Origin: Opitutaceae bacterium
GTDB lineage: Bacteria; Verrucomicrobiota; Verrucomicrobiia; Opitutales; Opitutaceae
Assembly (NCBI GenBank): GCA_002694885.1
Contig: NZNM01000103.1
Location: forward strand, 1-36,585
DNA: 36,585 bases
Reading direction: 5' to 3'
The translations under genes were made by a program, and so were the position numbers. This document shows, piece by piece, positions 8,570 through 16,817 of this stretch. The notes beneath the pieces are model-generated. The model searched no databases and was not told the origin of the DNA. It was given only the letters and a program-made list of their open reading frames with translations. Every line of letters begins with the position of its first letter. The stretch's first letter is position 1.

Positions 8570-9169
8570 TCATCGCTGTTCGATCAGATCGCTTACTTGG
8601 GCGTTGCTTATCGAGCCCACGATTTCCTTGAGCGGAAGGACCGACATAGCGAGATCTTCGGAATTGCTCCTCTGCACGGCATCAATTATAGAAGAAACGT
8701 CGTCTATGGCTATGGTCTCAGTCTCCGACTTCCGATTCAATTGAGACTCGCTAGCCGCGGCCTGCAGCCAAGGCTGGCTGCGAGCGGCTCCGTCTTGATG
8801 GGCGAGAATTTGGCGTCGCTGCTCGTTCGAATAGATTTCCCGGTATTTGGCCGCGACCTGTTCCTCGACTTGGGGAATGATCTGTCTGATCAACGTGTCG
8901 CGATAGACATTCCTTAATCGAATACCTTGATCGACGATCGATTGTTCGCGATTGAACATGTCCCTCAAATCCGCCTTGGCGTCATTCTTGAGCGAGCTAG
9001 GGAGCAGTTTGATCCAAGATCTGATGAGCGCGGGCAACTCCTCCTTAATAATGCGTCTCGACTCGGATTCATCGCCTTCTTTGTAAAGCACGCAGGCCGC
9101 TCGAAATCGTTCGACGATCTTCGCCCAGCGGTTTTCAGCCTGCTCCGTTACTTTAGTTGATGCGATCAT
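8570..9169 (-). CDS. Hypothetical helical protein upstream of the actin-like gene
   Basis: A soluble, charged, mostly alpha-helical protein of about 199 residues with no signal peptide or membrane segment. Heptad-like segments around VYRDTLIRQIIPQVEEQVAA suggest coiled coil. I start it at the ATG at 9169 (MIASTKVTEQ); an in-frame TTG 36 bases upstream is also possible. It stops 42 bases before the actin-like gene on the same strand, so the two are likely coexpressed, and it may be a partner of that protein; that is inference from position. I do not recognise a family. The divergent T2SS operon starts about 340 bases upstream. Confidence 0.75.
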   Translation of the reverse strand: MIASTKVTEQAENRWAKIVERFRAACVLYKEGDESESRRIIKEELPALIRSWIKLLPSSLKNDAKADLRDMFNREQSIVDQGIRLRNVYRDTLIRQIIPQVEEQVAAKYREIYSNEQRRQILAHQDGAARSQPWLQAAASESQLNRKSETETIAIDDVSSIIDAVQRSNSEDLAMSVLPLKEIVGSISNAQVSDLIEQR

Positions 9170-9508
9170 GGATTGTTCGCCCAATGCTAAGCGAAAACAT
9201 ACCAATTGTGTAACTTATTGATTATCAATAGCAGGGTATGCGAGTAATTTGTTTCAGGCAGGGAATGGAGCAAGTTTGCCTACCTCGTTTGTCGAATATT
9301 GCCGGTCATTGACGGTAATGCCTAATGCCACTTACCCAAACCTTTTTGCAAGTGGTATCAAATCTGAACAAAGGTAGCGAATCCTGTCGGGGGCTCATTC
9401 CTGTTACGAAATCCAATACTTAATTTTGAAACCTGAGGATTGCATCGAATGTTTAATCAAACGTAGATTATCTCTTAATTAATCAGAATTCGAATTCCAA
9501 ATACCCAG
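9170..9508. other. Divergent intergenic region between the actin-like operon and the T2SS operon
   Basis: About 340 AT-rich bases hold no plausible gene. Both operons must start here, so promoters in each direction are expected, but I cannot assign -35/-10 boxes with confidence. The notable elements are the tandem TAATGCC heptamers at about 9317-9330 and the overlapping inverted repeat at 9325-9358. Confidence 0.6.
9325..9358. promoter_or_regulatory. Inverted repeat, possible operator in the divergent T2SS promoter region
   Basis: ATGCCACTT and AAGTGGTAT form nine-base arms (eight Watson-Crick pairs and one G-T) separated by 16 bases. There is no T-run after the second arm, so a terminator is unlikely. 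Position between divergent operons suggests a regulator site, but no known motif was recognised. Confidence 0.35.
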
Positions 9509-9955
9509 ATGATGAACAGACGGCAGTTGAAACGAAACCGTTCCCTTTCCAGCAAACGAGGATTTACCCTGATCGAGATCATGCTCGTAATCGGGCTTAT
9601 GGTACTGCTCGTTGGACTGGTCGTTACCAATGTGGACAACCTTTTTGGCACCAATCAGGCGGAGCTAGTTCGCTTCAAGGTCAAAGAGTCATTTAAGACC
9701 CCATTAACCAGTTACCGTATACATATGGGAAGCTTCCCAAGTACGCAACAGGGATTGAAGGCATTGGCGCAGCGGCCGGAGAATGATGGGGGTCGCTGGC
9801 GAGGTCCGTACATAGAAGGTCCCGAAGATCTGGTGGATCCATGGGGGCGAGAACTCCAGTATCGCTACCCGGGAACGCACAACACATCGGCTTACGATCT
9901 ATTTTCGTTGGGACCAGATGGAACGGAATCGGGAGACGATATCACTAACTGGTAG
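9509..9955 (+). CDS. gspG: T2SS major pseudopilin GspG
   Basis: This is the major pseudopilin, which polymerises into the periplasmic pseudopilus that pushes substrates through the GspD secretin. The 148 residues have a short basic leader ending in KRG, then the prepilin motif FTLIEIMLVIGLMVLL, with cleavage between Gly and Phe and the essential Glu at mature position 5. The C-terminus has the GspG signature DPWGRELQYRYPG followed by YDLFSLGPDGTESGDD, which supplies the usual calcium-binding acidic loop. Length is normal. It is the first gene of the eleven-gene T2SS operon, with 78 bases before the next CDS. The prepilin peptidase (GspO) needed to process it is not in the window. Confidence 0.97.
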   Translation: MMNRRQLKRNRSLSSKRGFTLIEIMLVIGLMVLLVGLVVTNVDNLFGTNQAELVRFKVKESFKTPLTSYRIHMGSFPSTQQGLKALAQRPENDGGRWRGPYIEGPEDLVDPWGRELQYRYPGTHNTSAYDLFSLGPDGTESGDDITNW

Positions 9956-10033
9956 AGGTTATACAGGAAATCGATTTCTTAAATTGGCGGTTCCGGTTCT
10001 ATTTCGGGCCCGCGTGTGGATTAAAGTGGGCGA

Positions 10034-10570
10034 ATGAGTTTGAAAGCGGATAGCATCTTTCTGTGTCGAAACGCTTTTACGCTTATCGAGCTCATGCTAA
10101 CCATGGCTCTCATCGCGCTTTTGTCGTCCCTGTTTATCTGGAATATACAATCTCTCTTAAAGCAAGGTGAGCTAGAAGCCCTTCAAAACGAGCTGTGGAG
10201 CGCGGTCGAAAAAGCCAAGCAAAGCGCGGTATTCAATCGGGTGCCCCATCGCGTAAGGTTCGATGAAAAGCTCCAGGCCTTTTTGGTGTCTGCCGACGGC
10301 GAAGAGGTCCCCTTCCAAGTGGATACCAGCGGGCTGGGAGAAGGCATCGAAATCGAAGTGATTTTCAAGCTAATGCTTCCGCGAGACGGTTACCGATTGA
10401 TTCGGGGTGAGCTGGTCACTCATAGAGAGATCGAAACGATTACGTTTTTTCCTGACGGGACCTGTACGCCTTTCTCAGTCGATTTGAAAATAGCCGAGTA
10501 CGAAAGCTCGTACCAAATTGATCCTTGGACCGGATCTCAGATGACGAAACCCGAGGAGGATGACGCGTGA
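10034..10570 (+). CDS. gspH: T2SS minor pseudopilin, GspH-like
   Basis: A 178-residue minor pseudopilin placed at the GspH position of the operon. The N-terminal leader is followed by NAFTLIELMLTMALIALL, a type III prepilin signal with Glu at mature position 5, but the residue before the cleavage site is Ala rather than the near-invariant Gly. Prepilin peptidases can accept Ala there, so processing is still likely. The rest is a poorly conserved beta-rich globular domain, normal for GspH. The family name rests on operon position, size and the N-terminal helix. Its stop overlaps the GTG start of the next gene by four bases. Confidence 0.83.
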   Translation: MSLKADSIFLCRNAFTLIELMLTMALIALLSSLFIWNIQSLLKQGELEALQNELWSAVEKAKQSAVFNRVPHRVRFDEKLQAFLVSADGEEVPFQVDTSGLGEGIEIEVIFKLMLPRDGYRLIRGELVTHREIETITFFPDGTCTPFSVDLKIAEYESSYQIDPWTGSQMTKPEEDDA

Positions 10571-11037
10571 CGGAAAAGACGGGGAGAAACCCGAATAGAG
10601 GTTTCACGATCGTCGAGGTAATGCTCGCGCTCGCGCTATTTGGAGTCGCGGTGACTACGTTTGCGGCATCCTATTTGAATATCATCAATGCTATTTCTGC
10701 GATTCAAGTGGATCAGCCGTTTGAGCAGGATATGTCTATGATGCGGGCCGAGGCATTCTCCATTTCCGATATCGAAGAGCTCGAGGAAGGCGGCGAGGTG
10801 ATGACGGGACATCACGGTGAGGCGACATGGGAAATTGAATGCGAACCGACGTTGGTGGCTGACCTTTTCAAGGTTTGGCTGAACGTGGAAATGGAAGATC
10901 GAGAAACTGGGGAGAAACAAGTTTTTACTGAGATCCATTTCTTGACGCGGCCTACTTGGTCGGATCCTATCGAACGCGCGGATTTGAGAGCCGAGACGAG
11001 GGATCGGTTGCTGGCCCGTCAAGCGGGACTCGAGTAG
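10567..11037 (+). CDS. gspI: T2SS minor pseudopilin, GspI-like
   Basis: A 156-residue minor pseudopilin that starts with GTG inside a GTGA overlap with the preceding stop, indicating translational coupling. The prepilin signal NRGFTIVEVMLALALFGVAV has Gly before the cleavage site and Glu at mature position 5. The EVMLALA pattern is typical of GspI, which with GspJ and GspK forms the tip complex that primes pseudopilus assembly. The C-terminal domain is acidic and diverged, and slightly longer than proteobacterial GspI. The identity relies on the N-terminal pattern and on its place just before the GspJ-like gene. Confidence 0.85.
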   Translation: MTEKTGRNPNRGFTIVEVMLALALFGVAVTTFAASYLNIINAISAIQVDQPFEQDMSMMRAEAFSISDIEELEEGGEVMTGHHGEATWEIECEPTLVADLFKVWLNVEMEDRETGEKQVFTEIHFLTRPTWSDPIERADLRAETRDRLLARQAGLE

Positions 11038-11040
11038 CGG

Positions 11041-11721
11041 ATGAAGGGATTGAGAAAATCGAGAGGAGCTGTCCGGTCCAAGCGGGGCTTCACGTTGCTG
11101 GAGATCATGTTCGCGGTTTTCATGGGAGCGGCCATACTGGTGGCCGCGACGACGTTCGTCTTTTCACTCGGGGAATTGTGGGGCAAGGGAGCGAATGTCT
11201 GGCTATTTCAAAAGCATGTTCGCGGTGTATCGAGATTTTTTGAACAATCTTTCCAGAAATCGAGCTGGAAGTTGTCTGACGGTGAGGTGGAGTCGGTAGT
11301 GTATTGGTCCAATCGAGGTGGGCGGGAATACGAAAATGAGGAGTTGCTGACGTTTGAGCTTGAGAAAAGCCCAGGGGTGCTTGTTTGGCCTGAGGATCCG
11401 TTGCCGTATGTTGTTTGCTCGCTGGAACTGGATGAGGATGATGGTCTATATCTCCTTTGGCGTTCCCGGCTGGAAGAGGATTTTGGCGAAGAAGAGCCGA
11501 GAAAGACCTTGGTCTCCCCGTTCGTCAAGGGCATGAATTATTTTTACATAGATACGGAGGACGAGAATGCCGAATGGGAAGTCGAAGAAGACCCCATCAA
11601 GGAGCCTGACGGAACATTTACGCTGCCGCAGAGAATAGAGATCGTTTTCGAATACGAAGGCCAGGAAGAGAAACGTCAGATCCCTCTACCCGCCTTGTTT
11701 GATGGAGTACCCATATTTTGA
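11041..11721 (+). CDS. gspJ: T2SS minor pseudopilin, GspJ-like
   Basis: This 226-residue minor pseudopilin has a basic leader, the prepilin signal KRGFTLLEIMFAVFMGAAIL with Glu at mature position 5, and a long, strongly acidic C-terminal domain. GspJ binds GspI and GspK in the pseudopilus tip. Length agrees with GspJ (usually about 200). The gene begins three bases after the GspI stop and ends two bases before the GspK ATG. The C-terminal domain has diverged beyond confident family recognition, so the assignment combines the N-terminus with gene order. Confidence 0.86.
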   Translation: MKGLRKSRGAVRSKRGFTLLEIMFAVFMGAAILVAATTFVFSLGELWGKGANVWLFQKHVRGVSRFFEQSFQKSSWKLSDGEVESVVYWSNRGGREYENEELLTFELEKSPGVLVWPEDPLPYVVCSLELDEDDGLYLLWRSRLEEDFGEEEPRKTLVSPFVKGMNYFYIDTEDENAEWEVEEDPIKEPDGTFTLPQRIEIVFEYEGQEEKRQIPLPALFDGVPIF

Positions 11722-11723
11722 AT

Positions 11724-12761
11724 ATGGCTTTTAGGGAAAGTAAAATGGCAGCGCAGCAACGGGGATCCATCTTGTTGATGGTTCTGGTTCTGATTATTGT
11801 GGTGAGCTACGTACTGACTAAATTTGTGGAGCGGGCCAATGTGGAAATCCAAGGCGAAGGCTATTACGTTGAGCGGGCTAGATTAAGGCTTCATGCCTGG
11901 TCGTATTTAGAAGTGGTTGTGGCGGTTCTGGCTGACGTAAAAGCCATCGACAATGCTATTTATGCGCCAGCCCAAGGTTGGGGGAACCCTCTTGATTATG
12001 CTCAAATCGAAGTGCCCGAAGGATTGAATGTGACCATCGAATTTATCGATGAGTCGGCCAAGCTGAGCATCAACGAGCTCGATGAGGGATCACTATTCCT
12101 TCTCTTTGATGAGATGGGATTCAATCTGGATGTCAGCCAGACCTTGACCAATACGCTCCTGGATTGGATCGACGAAGATGATGAGGCCCGCATTGATGGC
12201 GCGGAGTCGCGGGAATACAGCACGACGGAGTTGGAAATGCATCCCTCGAATCAGCCACTCGCTTCGTTAGACGAGTTGTCCTCGATAATCGGATTCCGAG
12301 AACTCTTCTTCGATGATGATGGGGTTCCGAATGAAAATTTCGACCGACTATCGGATGTTGTTACGCACTATCCCGTTCAAATGATGAACGTGAATTCCGC
12401 AGAGCCTTTGGCTCTGCTTTCGCTAGCTGGGCTAAATGAGATACAGATCGAAACGATCGAGGAATTTCTGGCGGGCTTTGATGGCGAGCCCGGAACTGAC
12501 GACGATAACTACTTCGCCAACGCGGGAGAATTGAGCGACGTCATTGGCGAGACCGAGCGAGGCGTTCCATTATCGCAACAAATCAGTGTCCTTACGGTAA
12601 AAGTTACGGTTCAGGAAAAAGGCAGCTCGTACAGCTTGATTGGCACACTAAGTACGGGTTTAGAGACATCGGAAAATGGTGAAACCGGGGAACTAGAATA
12701 CCCGTTCCTTTTCCTTGAGCTCAGAGAGGAGCCCGGTATGAATAACGCTAGCCCCTCGTAA
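11724..12761 (+). CDS. gspK: T2SS minor pseudopilin GspK
   Basis: GspK is the large tip pseudopilin. The N-terminus has QRGSILLMVLVLIIVVSYVL, a prepilin-type helix without the Glu at mature position 5, which is the known hallmark of GspK. Helical segments follow, including the GspK-like pattern IDESAKLSINEL and a calcium-loop-like WIDEDDEARIDGAESREY around residue 155. NVNSAEPLALLSLAGLNEIQ near residue 230 is a helix-hairpin-helix-like feature also typical of the family. Length (about 345) is normal. I choose the ATG at 11724; a TTG at 11718 overlaps the GspJ stop. The C-terminus is beta-rich and acidic. Confidence 0.93.
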   Translation: MAFRESKMAAQQRGSILLMVLVLIIVVSYVLTKFVERANVEIQGEGYYVERARLRLHAWSYLEVVVAVLADVKAIDNAIYAPAQGWGNPLDYAQIEVPEGLNVTIEFIDESAKLSINELDEGSLFLLFDEMGFNLDVSQTLTNTLLDWIDEDDEARIDGAESREYSTTELEMHPSNQPLASLDELSSIIGFRELFFDDDGVPNENFDRLSDVVTHYPVQMMNVNSAEPLALLSLAGLNEIQIETIEEFLAGFDGEPGTDDDNYFANAGELSDVIGETERGVPLSQQISVLTVKVTVQEKGSSYSLIGTLSTGLETSENGETGELEYPFLFLELREEPGMNNASPS

Positions 12762-12776
12762 AAATTATAAATCACT

Positions 12777-13961
12777 GTGCCAGAAGCATCAACAAAAACT
12801 CCGGAACATAAATCGCTGACTTTGCGGGCGGCGATGGCCCAAGGATATTCGTTTTTTTGCCGCAGGGTTGAGATTCCTAGCGATGTGGAGAAGGACGAAC
12901 TGGAAAGTTTTTTGCAACTGCAGTTGGAATCATTGTCGCCATTTCCTCTGGAGCATTTGCAGTTCGGCTTTGCTATTGATGCTAGGCGTCGATTCGCATT
13001 TCTCTATTCTGCCTACCGACGCAGCCTCGAGCGGTCAATCACCGCTGATTGGGAAACTCAAGAAGTGGTCATACCGGAGTTTAGCATCGGTCTGCTCGCT
13101 GGGAATTCCGAACAAAAGTCTCCTCTTATAATAGAAGCGGCGAATTCGTATACGTATCTCGAGTATGATTCTCTCTCTGAGCTTCCCTGCTATTTTCAGT
13201 CGATCCCAAAAACCGAAGGAGAGTCTGAAGATGGCAGCGACAATTTCGAGTTCAAGGATGTCGTCGAAAAGCTGAAGAAAGAGCGCTCGGTCGATTTCAT
13301 TCGCATTTGGGAAGCTAGTTCGGAAATCATGATCGATAAGAAGACGCTTAAGTTGCGAGCGTCGGAAGGAGATCATCAAGCCACCGCGGAGGTGGATCGG
13401 GATAGCCTGTGGCAGATGGATCTGCGAGATCCGGAGATGATTGAACGCGTACAACTGGAGGAACGACGCAACTTTTTGATTTGGCGCATCGCGATTGGTA
13501 TGGCGGCAGTGATTGGCCTGTTGGCGCTGGGAGAATTCGTCTGGTTTGCGGAAAAGGGCTACTTGGGATTGAGAAAAGGCTGGAACGAGGAGCAAGCTCC
13601 GTTGGTCGAGCAGATCATTTCTCAGAAAACCACGATCAACGAGCTCTTAAGTTTTCGGGAATCGGATCTGATCCCTTTTGATATGCTGCTGGCAATCGAA
13701 CCATTTCGAACCGACGCTGTTTGGTTTACAAAAGTGGAAACAAATGGAGCCAACAGCTTGAGGGTCTTGGCGAATACAACCAGCAACGGCCAGGCGAATC
13801 AGTTCAAAGCTCGCTTAGAGCGTTTTGTGAAGATCGAGACGATAGAGCTTCAGAATATTCAGAGTCGACCGGGAGGTACGACGTTTACAGCTCTGCTGAA
13901 TTTCAAGTTGGGAGCCTTTCCCAATCGCGGTGGCAGTAAGGAGGTAGCTAGCAATGGTTAG
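12777..13961 (+). CDS. gspL: T2SS inner-membrane platform protein, GspL-like
   Basis: A 394-residue bitopic protein with GspL architecture: a cytoplasmic N-terminal region of about 230 residues, one membrane helix at about 233-257 (FLIWRIAIGMAAVIGLLALG) and a periplasmic ferredoxin-like region with a PilN/GspL-type pattern. GspL recruits the GspE ATPase to the membrane. The cytoplasmic part keeps the family's early segment about converting pilus-type residues (ELESFLQLQLESLSPFPLEH), comparable with PilM/GspL proteins. Start is GTG at 12777. It overlaps the next CDS by eight bases. Overall conservation is low; gene order and topology carry the assignment. Confidence 0.82.
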   Translation: MPEASTKTPEHKSLTLRAAMAQGYSFFCRRVEIPSDVEKDELESFLQLQLESLSPFPLEHLQFGFAIDARRRFAFLYSAYRRSLERSITADWETQEVVIPEFSIGLLAGNSEQKSPLIIEAANSYTYLEYDSLSELPCYFQSIPKTEGESEDGSDNFEFKDVVEKLKKERSVDFIRIWEASSEIMIDKKTLKLRASEGDHQATAEVDRDSLWQMDLRDPEMIERVQLEERRNFLIWRIAIGMAAVIGLLALGEFVWFAEKGYLGLRKGWNEEQAPLVEQIISQKTTINELLSFRESDLIPFDMLLAIEPFRTDAVWFTKVETNGANSLRVLANTTSNGQANQFKARLERFVKIETIELQNIQSRPGGTTFTALLNFKLGAFPNRGGSKEVASNG

Positions 13962-14529
13962 CGATAAGGGGCTGGTGGAAAACGCTGGCTACTGGGTGGC
14001 TGTAGCGAGAATTCGATTTTTTCGTTTATCCATACGAGAAAAGCTTCTCATGATTCTATTCATTGGGGCATTGCTGGGCGTGTGGCTTTCGTTCCAGATG
14101 GATCGACATGGGACTGCGAGCTACGACATTCGCGTAGCTAACTTTACGGCTCAGAACCAAGGAAGCGAGATTGCTACCGAGGAAGAGACTGCAGAGCAGT
14201 ATAACGCTCTGATCAAAGATATCAATCTCTCCAAACTTCCGTCGGTGAATGAGGTCAATGCACGAATCGATGATCTCATTCGGAAATACAGCTTCGCCGA
14301 TTTTAAGATCAATACACCGCGATCAAGTGCAGGTAGACCGCTATCCTTTCACACATTCACAATCGACCTGGGTAAGGCCAACTATAGCCGGCTCATCGAT
14401 TTTACCGATGAGATAAAGACCAGCTTGCCTTATGTTTCTTTGCAGCAGATCACCATTCAAGCCCAGAGACGGACGCCTCAATTTCTCGATGTGAAACTAG
14501 AATTGAAATCCATCGAATATACGCCATGA
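13954..14529 (+). CDS. gspM: T2SS inner-membrane platform protein, GspM-like
   Basis: A 191-residue protein with a short cytoplasmic N-terminus, one membrane helix at about 30-48 (LLMILFIGALLGVWLSF) and a periplasmic domain, matching GspM/PilO topology. GspM partners GspL in the inner-membrane platform. The ARIRFFRLSIREKLLM segment just before the helix resembles the 'LSxRE' pattern common at this position in GspM. It overlaps gspL by eight bases and its stop overlaps the gspD start (ATGA), so all three are translationally coupled. Sequence conservation is weak; position and topology decide. Confidence 0.82.
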   Translation: MVSDKGLVENAGYWVAVARIRFFRLSIREKLLMILFIGALLGVWLSFQMDRHGTASYDIRVANFTAQNQGSEIATEEETAEQYNALIKDINLSKLPSVNEVNARIDDLIRKYSFADFKINTPRSSAGRPLSFHTFTIDLGKANYSRLIDFTDEIKTSLPYVSLQQITIQAQRRTPQFLDVKLELKSIEYTP

Positions 14530-16808
14530 TAAATTGGATACGAATTTTCGGATCGAGAAGTATCTCGACCCTAGCCACCGCCGGATTGCTGATAACAGCA
14601 ATCTTCGGCCAAGACAATGCGGATGTTCCTCAAACGGCTAATGAAGACGATTTAGTGAGAATTCTCTGGAGAGGCGAGCCACTAGTGAGTGTTCTGCACC
14701 ATCTGGAGACGCTTACAGGTCGATCGGTTATAAGGCCGATGGCGTTGCCAACGCCGGAGTTCACTTTCGATAGTCGTGGGGATTTGCCCTTGGAAGATGC
14801 CGTGCTTGCGATCGAGAGTTTGCTCAGCATCAATGGCATTGGGGTAACTCCTTTAGGAGAAAAGTTCCTCAAGGTGGTGGCCATAAATACGATTCGAACT
14901 GAAGCGCCTGAGCTAGAGATCGCTTCGCTTCAGGATCGTGATCCGAGCGGAAAAGTTGTTAGCAAGTTATTTCGTCTCCAGTATTTGGATTCGCAGACAT
15001 TTCAGCAGCAGATTCAGCCATTTTTGAGCCCGAATTTCAGCACGATCATTCCTTTCCAGAATTCCAACGCGGTAATCGTTACGGATACCGTTAGCAACTT
15101 GCAGCGTCTCGAGTACGTGGTGTCCGAGGTAGACAAACCGAGCCGGCTGAACGTGACGACTGAGTTTTACACGCTTCAGTTTGCTCAGGCGAGTGAGGTC
15201 GCGGACCAGATCCAAGGCTTGATAGACGCCGCCCGAGCGAACTTCGGAGAAGAAAATAGCAGCAACTCAAACAGCAATCGCGGTCAGAATCGAAATCAAA
15301 GAGGTGGCGGTGACCAGCCAGCCCGAGCTGTCCCTGCGGTCAATACCGGCGGTGAAGGAGCGATCCCCAACCAGATTCTATTTGGTTCCAATACGGCCAT
15401 CGCCTCTGATGATCGCACCAACCAAATAATCATCATGTCCGAGCCGGCGAATATGGTCTTTTTCGACGAGATTATCGAGAAGCTCGATATCAAGTCGGAT
15501 CCGGCCACGCGGATCGAAGTTATTGTATTAAACCATGCGGAAGCGACTGAGGTGGCCGGTTTGCTAAGCAGTTTTGTGAGCGGTTCGACGGATTCCGAAT
15601 CCAATGATCGCTCCCAGGCCAATGCGAATCCAGGTAATCGGCAGACCCGGCAAGGGAACCCTCAAAGTATCAATCAGAACGCCCGTCCCCAACAACAGCC
15701 TGCAAACACAGCTTTGCAGCAGCAAGTCAGCAGTGCTGTCAATTCGACTTTCGAAAATCGTGATAGCCAGTTTAGCGAATTCATGACGATTGAAGCGGAC
15801 GAGCGAAGCAATGCCCTGATCATTTCAGGCACTCGTAGCGATTTAGAGTTGATGACCGAGCTCATTGCCAAGATCGATGTATTGCTGCCGCAAGTACGGA
15901 TTGAGGTGATTATCGCGGAGGTGAATTTGGACAATGATGCCGATTCAGGAATGGAATCGATTTCGGGAACTTACACGCAAAACGAAGCGGCGGCCGGTGT
16001 TACAAATATTAGTAATCTCCAAGGTCTGGATGTTTTGGGAATTGGCGCGAATAACGTAAATTTCAATTTGGACGCTCGAACGGGAGTGATTACCGATCTC
16101 ACCTTTGATGCTATTCTCAGCGCGGCCCGCACAAATAGTAACGTAAGAATACTTTCGATACCGACCCTTCTAACGACCCACAATCAAGAAGCCACATTCA
16201 CGGTGGGTCAGCAACGCCCGATCGTCACGGGAACGACCACGGACAATACTTTAAGCACATCTGTTCGGGAAACCGTTCAATATCAGGATATCGCGATAGA
16301 GCTGAAAGTGAAGCCGCTCATCGGGCCGAACGATGTCATCCAGTTGGAAGTCGACCAGTCAGTGAATGACATAGACGGATTTGTCACCATCAACAACAAC
16401 GAACAGCCAATCATCGGTCGCCGTCAGATGGTATCATTTGTTAGCGTGGAAAACAATGGCTTGGTCGTTCTTGGAGGCATGCAGCGCAGCAAGGAAACCA
16501 AGAACATAAATCGCATGGCGGTGCTTGGCGAAATCCCCGTACTGGGTAATCTCTTCAGGAGCCGCGGGGTCGACTTTGAGAAGAGAGAACTGCTCGTTTT
16601 CATTCGTCCAAAGGTTATCAGGGATTCGAAGGATGCGAATGAAGACGCGATGGAGAAGATGAATGTTCACCCGATTCAACCACAGATTGATGACTACATC
16701 GAGGAAGGAAGCTTTAGCCTCAACAAGAAGGCAGAAAAACAGGGGAAGTCGAAGGATCGCGAGAAAAGTGACAAAGATGCTATTGTCAGAAAGCCGTACA
16801 AGCGGTAG
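14526..16808 (+). CDS. gspD: T2SS outer-membrane secretin GspD
   Basis: The secretin forms the outer-membrane pore of the T2SS. A signal peptide covers about residues 1-28. Periplasmic N-domains follow, interrupted by two Asn/Gln/Ser-rich low-complexity insertions near residues 240-270 and 355-400, probably flexible loops. The C-terminal secretin domain shows the expected SIPTLLTTHNQEATFTVGQQ region, the VSVENNGLVVLGGMQ strand and the terminal signature VLGEIPVLGNLFRSRG followed by ELLVFIRPKVI. A Lys-rich tail of about 60 residues extends beyond the secretin domain; no pilotin-binding motif was recognised. At 760 residues it is somewhat longer than typical because of the insertions and tail. 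Confidence 0.97.
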   Translation: MINWIRIFGSRSISTLATAGLLITAIFGQDNADVPQTANEDDLVRILWRGEPLVSVLHHLETLTGRSVIRPMALPTPEFTFDSRGDLPLEDAVLAIESLLSINGIGVTPLGEKFLKVVAINTIRTEAPELEIASLQDRDPSGKVVSKLFRLQYLDSQTFQQQIQPFLSPNFSTIIPFQNSNAVIVTDTVSNLQRLEYVVSEVDKPSRLNVTTEFYTLQFAQASEVADQIQGLIDAARANFGEENSSNSNSNRGQNRNQRGGGDQPARAVPAVNTGGEGAIPNQILFGSNTAIASDDRTNQIIIMSEPANMVFFDEIIEKLDIKSDPATRIEVIVLNHAEATEVAGLLSSFVSGSTDSESNDRSQANANPGNRQTRQGNPQSINQNARPQQQPANTALQQQVSSAVNSTFENRDSQFSEFMTIEADERSNALIISGTRSDLELMTELIAKIDVLLPQVRIEVIIAEVNLDNDADSGMESISGTYTQNEAAAGVTNISNLQGLDVLGIGANNVNFNLDARTGVITDLTFDAILSAARTNSNVRILSIPTLLTTHNQEATFTVGQQRPIVTGTTTDNTLSTSVRETVQYQDIAIELKVKPLIGPNDVIQLEVDQSVNDIDGFVTINNNEQPIIGRRQMVSFVSVENNGLVVLGGMQRSKETKNINRMAVLGEIPVLGNLFRSRGVDFEKRELLVFIRPKVIRDSKDANEDAMEKMNVHPIQPQIDDYIEEGSFSLNKKAEKQGKSKDREKSDKDAIVRKPYKR

Positions 16809-16817
16809 GGTCGAACA

